From Spirosoma oryzicola (GTDB lineage: Bacteria > Bacteroidota > Bacteroidia > Cytophagales > Spirosomataceae): DNA of 64,000 nucleotides. Under the pieces are notes generated by a model that was not told the DNA's origin, did no database searches, and worked only from the letters and a program-made list of their open reading frames with translations. Each line of letters opens with the position of its first letter. Positions within the stretch are counted from its first letter, which is position 1. The DNA lies in contig NZ_CP089543.1 in the NCBI RefSeq assembly GCF_021233055.1, positions 1-64,000 of the forward strand. Reading direction: 5' to 3'. The position numbers were made by a program, and so were the translations under genes. Positions 59,954 through 64,000 of this stretch are shown here, piece by piece.

Positions 59954-61057
59954 TTAGTGTAAGACAGTCACTGCGCTTCGCTGCTGGTCAATGGCTCGGA
60001 TTAACTTGTTATAGGGCTCATTAAATTTCTGAATACCCTCCTCTTCTAATTGCTGGGCTATCGCACTCAAGTCGATTCCTACTTGTTGAACCTGCTCCAG
60101 CACCCGTTTGGCATCTTCGTCATGATCTGTCAACCGGAGGGTTGCCTGACCATGATCCCGAAACGCATTCAGGGTATCCATGGGCACGGTATTGACCGTT
60201 TTAGGACCAATCAGGGTTTCTACGTATTTTACATCGGAAAAGGCGGGATCTTTGGTACCTGTACTGGCCCAGAGCAACCGTTGCGGTACCGCCCCGGCAT
60301 CGGCTAATTTTTTGAACCGTTCGCTGGCGAATACCTGAACGTAACTGGTATAGGCTTGTTTGGCTAGTGCGATGGCGACTTCCCCCTTCAATTCAGACAA
60401 ATTCCGTTCCTTCAGCATGGGATCAACCAGGGTGTCAATGCGGCTGATGAAGAAACTGGCTACAGAGGCTAACTGATCAATGGGTTGACCCGCCTGTAAG
60501 CGATCTTCCAAACCAGCGATGTAGGCTTCCGCAACGTCCATATAGCGGTCCAGGCCAAACAGCAGCGTTACATTGATATTGATCCCTTCGCTTATCGCCT
60601 GCCGAATGGCGGGTAAGCAGGGTTGTGTTCCCGGTATTTTAATCATCACGTTGGGCCGGTCCACAGCTTTCCATAAAGACCGCGCCTGCTGGATGGTTTT
60701 TTCCGCATCAAGGGCAAAATGGGGCGATACTTCCAGACTCACGAAGCCATCGGCACCACTTATTTCGTCTTCGTAAACGGGGGCAAACAAGTCTGCAGCC
60801 CGCTGAATGTCGGTTACGGCGACTTCGTAAAAAATAGCTTCGTTCGAATGATCCGTCCCGGCCAGGCGTTTGATGTCCTTATCATAGTCCTGACTACTGC
60901 TGATCGCTTTCTCGAAAATGGCCGGATTAGAGGTTAAACCCCGAACCCCATCTTCATCAATCAGACTTTGCAGTGCGCCCGTGTTCATTAATTGACGGTC
61001 AATAAAATCGAGCCAAATGCTCTGGCCCAGTTCATGAATTTGTTTAACTCGGTTCAT
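59954..61057 (-). CDS. tal: Transaldolase
   Basis: A 367-residue transaldolase that moves a three-carbon ketol unit between sedoheptulose 7-phosphate and glyceraldehyde 3-phosphate in the pentose phosphate pathway. The catalytic Schiff-base Lys140 is in NVMIKIPGT; other family marks are GVRGLTSNPAIFEKAI near 37-52, SLEVSPHFALD near 107-117 and VASFFISRIDTLVD. The length fits the longer bacterial subfamily (about 360-380). It is a core metabolic gene and unusual on a conjugative plasmid. A hairpin (61103-61150) stands before its start. Confidence 0.95.
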   Translation of the reverse strand: MNRVKQIHELGQSIWLDFIDRQLMNTGALQSLIDEDGVRGLTSNPAIFEKAISSSQDYDKDIKRLAGTDHSNEAIFYEVAVTDIQRAADLFAPVYEDEISGADGFVSLEVSPHFALDAEKTIQQARSLWKAVDRPNVMIKIPGTQPCLPAIRQAISEGININVTLLFGLDRYMDVAEAYIAGLEDRLQAGQPIDQLASVASFFISRIDTLVDPMLKERNLSELKGEVAIALAKQAYTSYVQVFASERFKKLADAGAVPQRLLWASTGTKDPAFSDVKYVETLIGPKTVNTVPMDTLNAFRDHGQATLRLTDHDEDAKRVLEQVQQVGIDLSAIAQQLEEEGIQKFNEPYNKLIRAIDQQRSAVTVLH

Positions 61058-61102
61058 ATAGTTGTTGAGTACTAACGCTTCGAAAACTCTATACGCTCTT
61101 CA

Positions 61103-61150
61103 ATCCTGACCGATCAGGACGCAAGAATTTGGGTTCTGATCGGTCAGGAT
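61103..61150. repeat. 15-bp perfect inverted repeat upstream of tal
   Basis: ATCCTGACCGATCAG (61103-61117) and CTGATCGGTCAGGAT (61136-61150) form a perfect stem with an 18-base loop, in the 5' region of the transaldolase gene. Each arm also contains CCGATC-type half-dyads. It may be an operator or an upstream-mRNA hairpin. Confidence 0.7.
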
Positions 61151-61175
61151 AGGAGCAGTTCCTGACAGGAAGCCC

Positions 61176-61209
61176 GAAAAAAGGCCAGGCGATGGCTCAG
61201 CCTTTTTTC
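61176..61209. terminator. Terminator after the 61.3-kb gene
   Basis: GAAAAAAGGC (61175-61184) pairs with GCCTTTTTTC (61200-61209), an A/T-flanked stem followed by a T run on the + strand and preceded by one on the minus strand. It serves the leftward gene at 61271. Confidence 0.75.
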
Positions 61210-61270
61210 TTATGCACAAAATCGCACTGGCTTACCAGTAAACCACTTTACACACCCCATACTGTGTTAT

Positions 61271-62314
61271 CTAGCGAACTACTTCCCGAACGGAACGGTC
61301 GTACGTGTTGGAATCGTCTTTAGAATCGGTTCCCATTTTGGCTCCGTATCCTGATGCTACCACACCGATCAGTAATCCGATGAAGCCGAAGATGGCCGCT
61401 TTCGAACCGGCTGCAGCCGCGGCATCACCTGCCTGACGAGCCTTTACTTTGGCTTCCTGCTTCGTTTGTTCAAATTTGACGGCCGCCTGTTTATAGCTGC
61501 TAATCCAGTTATCAACCGTCTGTTCCGACTCAGCCCGGCTTTTACCCGTCCGCTTCATGACGACGTTCACGGCATCTTCCCGATCAACGCTGTTGACGGT
61601 TGACTGCCCCTGTTTAAACAACCGGCTAAACAAACTTCCAGCAATAGCATCGGACTCCTGTGGGTTAGAAGCCGCTCGGCTGGCTGCCGTTTGGGTCTGA
61701 TCACCAGCCTGGTCAGTTTTCCGTTCAAGGGCATCTGGATTCAGATTCGGGTCGCTCGTCTGGCGAAGCAGGGTAGTGACCTCATTCTTCAAATTGCCTA
61801 AATCCAACTTATCCGTATCGACTCCATTGGCTTTGAGCTGATCCTGCACCATGTTGCCCAATCCTGGGCCCGCTGCACTAGCTGCCGATCCGGCTGTTTT
61901 CACGATGCCGCCGACCAATCGGCCTGCTCCGCCAATAAGGCTGCCTAATGTCGTTGTCAGAAAATAGATGGTCAAAAGGGTTACCAGGCACCAGGTTAGC
62001 ACGCCATGAATGATTCCATCAAACAGCCGGGGGGCACTGGCCAGTCGACCGGCTACCCAGCCACCCAGAAATAAAGAAATCAGGCTGCTGATGATGTACC
62101 AGATGGCGCTGCCTATTCCTAATCCTGCCATTGGATTTTGTTCTTCCATCGGATCAATTGTCCCCAATCCTATACCTAATCCCAGTAAGGTCAGAAGCAT
62201 TTGGGTGACAATAGCGACCAGGACACCGGCGAATACGGCACTCCAGGAGATCCGACTCAGAAAATTCATTCGTCCCAACCTGGGGAGATCCTCATAGGGG
62301 ATTGTGTGTTCCAT
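61271..62314 (-). CDS. Multi-pass membrane protein, YrzE-like
   Basis: A 347-residue membrane protein. Residues 20-135 hold four hydrophobic segments in the pattern ISWSAVFAGVLVAIVTQMLLTLLGLGIGLG, IGSAIWYIISSLISLFLGGWVAGRL and LTWCLVTLLTIYFLTTTLGSLIGG, as in the YrzE/TIGR04086-like proteins of Bacteroidota. A middle hydrophilic part (about 150-290) is rich in Gln, Asp, Ala and Lys and ends in a coiled coil, and a last hydrophobic segment is at 305-325. The role is unknown; a stress or envelope function is a guess. It starts 14 bases after a short A+T-rich leader. Confidence 0.7.
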   Translation of the reverse strand: MEHTIPYEDLPRLGRMNFLSRISWSAVFAGVLVAIVTQMLLTLLGLGIGLGTIDPMEEQNPMAGLGIGSAIWYIISSLISLFLGGWVAGRLASAPRLFDGIIHGVLTWCLVTLLTIYFLTTTLGSLIGGAGRLVGGIVKTAGSAASAAGPGLGNMVQDQLKANGVDTDKLDLGNLKNEVTTLLRQTSDPNLNPDALERKTDQAGDQTQTAASRAASNPQESDAIAGSLFSRLFKQGQSTVNSVDREDAVNVVMKRTGKSRAESEQTVDNWISSYKQAAVKFEQTKQEAKVKARQAGDAAAAAGSKAAIFGFIGLLIGVVASGYGAKMGTDSKDDSNTYDRSVREVVR

Positions 62315-62717
62315 AACGTTTTATTAAAGTTGTCGAGTAAAATAAAGCCTTACGATCAACCTGATCGGACCTAATGATTTCGGCTCGGCCTGCAACGTAT
62401 AATCTCAACCCTATGGGTAGATGGTCAGCCTATTGAACCTATAGGTAAAGCTCATTAATAGCAAAGGTATTTCTTTCGGGCAAGGCAATCTATGATGGTT
62501 ATCATACACCCTTATGACGCTTATCTAAACAGGCGCTTTGGGGCCTTACTACACCAATGTGGTCTCAATTGAGGGATTCTCTACCCTTTTCATGTATTTG
62601 TTTCCAGGGAACGGTCCAGGCTCAGAAAGCAGCCTTGAACATTCCTCTAAACACTAGGTTACACTCGTTCGAAAGAGTTCAGACTGATCGTTAGCCTTCG
62701 CTTTCTTCTTCGCACAA
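62315..62717. other. Intergenic gap
   Basis: No gene seen. It holds the divergent promoters for the leftward membrane protein and any rightward unit; I could not fix clear boxes. Confidence 0.5.
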
Positions 62718-62822
62718 ATGCTTAAACAAACCGTTTCCGCCACCAAGCCCTATGTGGCCAGGCTGGTCTGCGTCCTGCTCTCGCTGGTCATTATTATTTA
62801 TGGATGGATTGCCCTTTCGTAA
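62718..62822 (+). CDS. Putative 34-residue membrane peptide
   Basis: A very short frame, MLKQTVSATKPYVARLVCVL onward, with one membrane segment (about 14-33) that ends in GWIALS and a basic N-terminus. Composition is what one expects of a real small membrane peptide, and the stop is well placed, but there is no firm ribosome site. It could be a chance frame. Confidence 0.4.
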   Translation: MLKQTVSATKPYVARLVCVLLSLVIIIYGWIALS

Positions 62823-63152
62823 AGCCTTGCAGCGAACTAGCCTCCTAACTGAGTGGTTAGTTCAGGACCAGCCAGATTTAGGTAAAATAAAAAATAGAAT
62901 AAAAAGGAAATGGTACCGGAGCCACTGTACCCTCCTCAGGTAGCTGGAGACAACGGTAAACTAGTAGCCGAAAACTATGGATTTAACTTTTTTAGAAATC
63001 TATCCGTTTAATAGATGTTGAACGCTGTCAGTCCTATACGGTTTCGGTATATTCCTGAATAGAAGATCCCTTCGGATCGGGCACATGGATTAAGGACGGA
63101 TTGTAATCCGCTATACCCGGCTATCACTAGTCGGGTTAACAACCTTTCCATC

Positions 63153-64000
63153 ATGGCAAAACGCAACATTATTGTCATTGGCGCATCGACCGGTGGCGTT
63201 GAGGCATTTCAACAGCTTATTGACCGCTTACCCGACCATCTGGACGCAGCCATCTTTATCGTCTGGCATATGGCTCCCACGCTTCGTGGGGTGTTACCCC
63301 AGCTACTCAGTAAATTCACAACCATTCCCATTGCGCATGCCTACAACCATGAGCCACTTCAGACCAACCGCATTTATGTAGCGCCCCCCGACCATCATAT
63401 GCTGGTTGAAAATGGTACCATCCGTATCACACACGGCCCCAAAGAAAACCGTTTCCGACCTGCCATTGACCCGCTCTTTCGCTCAGCCGCATGTGCGTAT
63501 GGCAATCGGGTAATCGGCGTAGTCTTATCCGGCGCGCTCGACGACGGTAGTGCTGGCCTTTGGACCATCAAACATCACGGTGGCCTGGCCCTGGTACAAG
63601 ACCCCCAGGAAGCCCACGTAGCGGCAATGCCCGAAAATGCCATTCGTCTGGTAGCCGTCGATTACATTCTTCCCGTAGCCGAATTAGCGGCCAAGTTAGT
63701 CCAACTAGCTGGACAGGACGTTTCCGATTTCCCACAGATTTCTATGGAAGAAGATGAAAAAACGAAAACCGAGATTCGTATTGCGGCTGACGAGACGGCA
63801 CAAGGCCTAACCATAATGGAGCACGGTCAATCCAGTCGCTATGCGTGCCCGGAGTGTCATGGCGTACTAACCCAAATCAGAGAAGGTTCGCTATCCCGCT
63901 TTCGTTGCCATACCGGACACGCTTACTCGTCTGATACACTGCTGGCAACTATAACGGAAAAAATTGAGGAAAACCTCTATGGTGCCCTTCGTGGAGTGGA
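63153..64000 (+). CDS. CheB-type methylesterase, cut by the window end
   Basis: A protein-glutamate methylesterase domain running past the window (282 residues seen). The catalytic triad is visible: Ser in IGASTGGVEAF (about residue 11), His in VWHMAPTLRG (about 38) and Asp in GALDDGSAG (about 131). After the esterase domain (about 1-190) comes a Cys-rich segment, RYACPECHGVLTQI...FRCHTGHAYSSDTLL, which resembles a zinc-ribbon found in CheB/CheR-type fusions of Bacteroidota. There is no N-terminal receiver. It may be the start of a CheB-CheR-PAS-kinase hybrid, so the gene may be much longer. Confidence 0.85.
   Translation, partial: MAKRNIIVIGASTGGVEAFQQLIDRLPDHLDAAIFIVWHMAPTLRGVLPQLLSKFTTIPIAHAYNHEPLQTNRIYVAPPDHHMLVENGTIRITHGPKENRFRPAIDPLFRSAACAYGNRVIGVVLSGALDDGSAGLWTIKHHGGLALVQDPQEAHVAAMPENAIRLVAVDYILPVAELAAKLVQLAGQDVSDFPQISMEEDEKTKTEIRIAADETAQGLTIMEHGQSSRYACPECHGVLTQIREGSLSRFRCHTGHAYSSDTLLATITEKIEENLYGALRGV

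Overview
This window looks like part of a large plasmid, or a plasmid-derived mobile region, from a Bacteroidota bacterium, most likely a Cytophagales/Spirosomataceae-type organism. The evidence is a Bacteroidetes-type tra operon, promoters resembling the TTTG / TAnnTTTG class, a hybrid two-component system with an AraC output domain, and a Rep_3-family initiator next to an iteron array. The species is inferred from style only; no ribosomal gene is present. Base composition is mosaic: the tra genes and the 49-64 kb end are richer in G+C, while the origin region, the peptide cluster and the defence genes are A+T-rich.

Layout. 1-12.1 kb: a conjugation operon on the + strand (ParA-like TraA, TraB-like, two TraE pilin-like proteins, TraF, TraG ATPase, two TraI-like proteins, TraJ, TraK, TraL, TraM, TraN), closed by a terminator. 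No relaxase or coupling protein is in the window. 12.1-15.4 kb: leftward plasmid-maintenance genes, namely a 46-residue membrane protein, an ArdC-type antirestriction protein and four small unknowns. Two transcription units share a nearly identical promoter-leader, and a structured RNA candidate lies between them. 15.4-19.3 kb: the replication region, with iterons on both sides of an unknown gene and then the Rep_3 initiator. 19.3-21.8 kb: a lipoprotein, a tyrosine recombinase and a decayed IS3-family remnant.

22.0-29.8 kb is a compact peptide natural-product cluster: a membrane protein joining a catalytically dead C39-like domain, a VKOR domain and a thioredoxin domain; a GT1-type glycosyltransferase; a 62-residue precursor with a double-glycine leader and a six-cysteine core; a GT2-type glycosyltransferase; a C39-peptidase ABC exporter; and an HlyD-type adaptor. 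It suggests a disulfide-rich, possibly glycosylated secreted peptide, and is my best candidate for an undescribed system.

30.3-47.2 kb is a defence island entered by two serine recombinases: a Mrr-like nuclease/P-loop (nSTAND-like) protein, a nuclease-ImmA/IrrE fusion followed by an HExxH protein, a leftward CBASS-like operon (55-residue protein, membrane effector candidate, CD-NTase, E2-like protein, CxxC protein, CoiA-like nuclease with coiled coil), a HigB/HigA-ImmA module and an AbiEi/AbiEii module. An intact IS3-family element closes it at 47.3-48.8 kb.

49-64 kb reads like chromosomal-type cargo: ester cyclase-like and cupin genes, a hybrid two-component regulator, two serine hydrolases, a Tat-signal lipoprotein, two membrane proteins, transaldolase, a multi-pass membrane protein and a truncated CheB-type methylesterase. 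Matching 21-bp operator repeats stand at the same distance from the promoter on both sides of the regulator, which implies that it controls the leftward cupin/cyclase pair and the rightward hydrolase genes.
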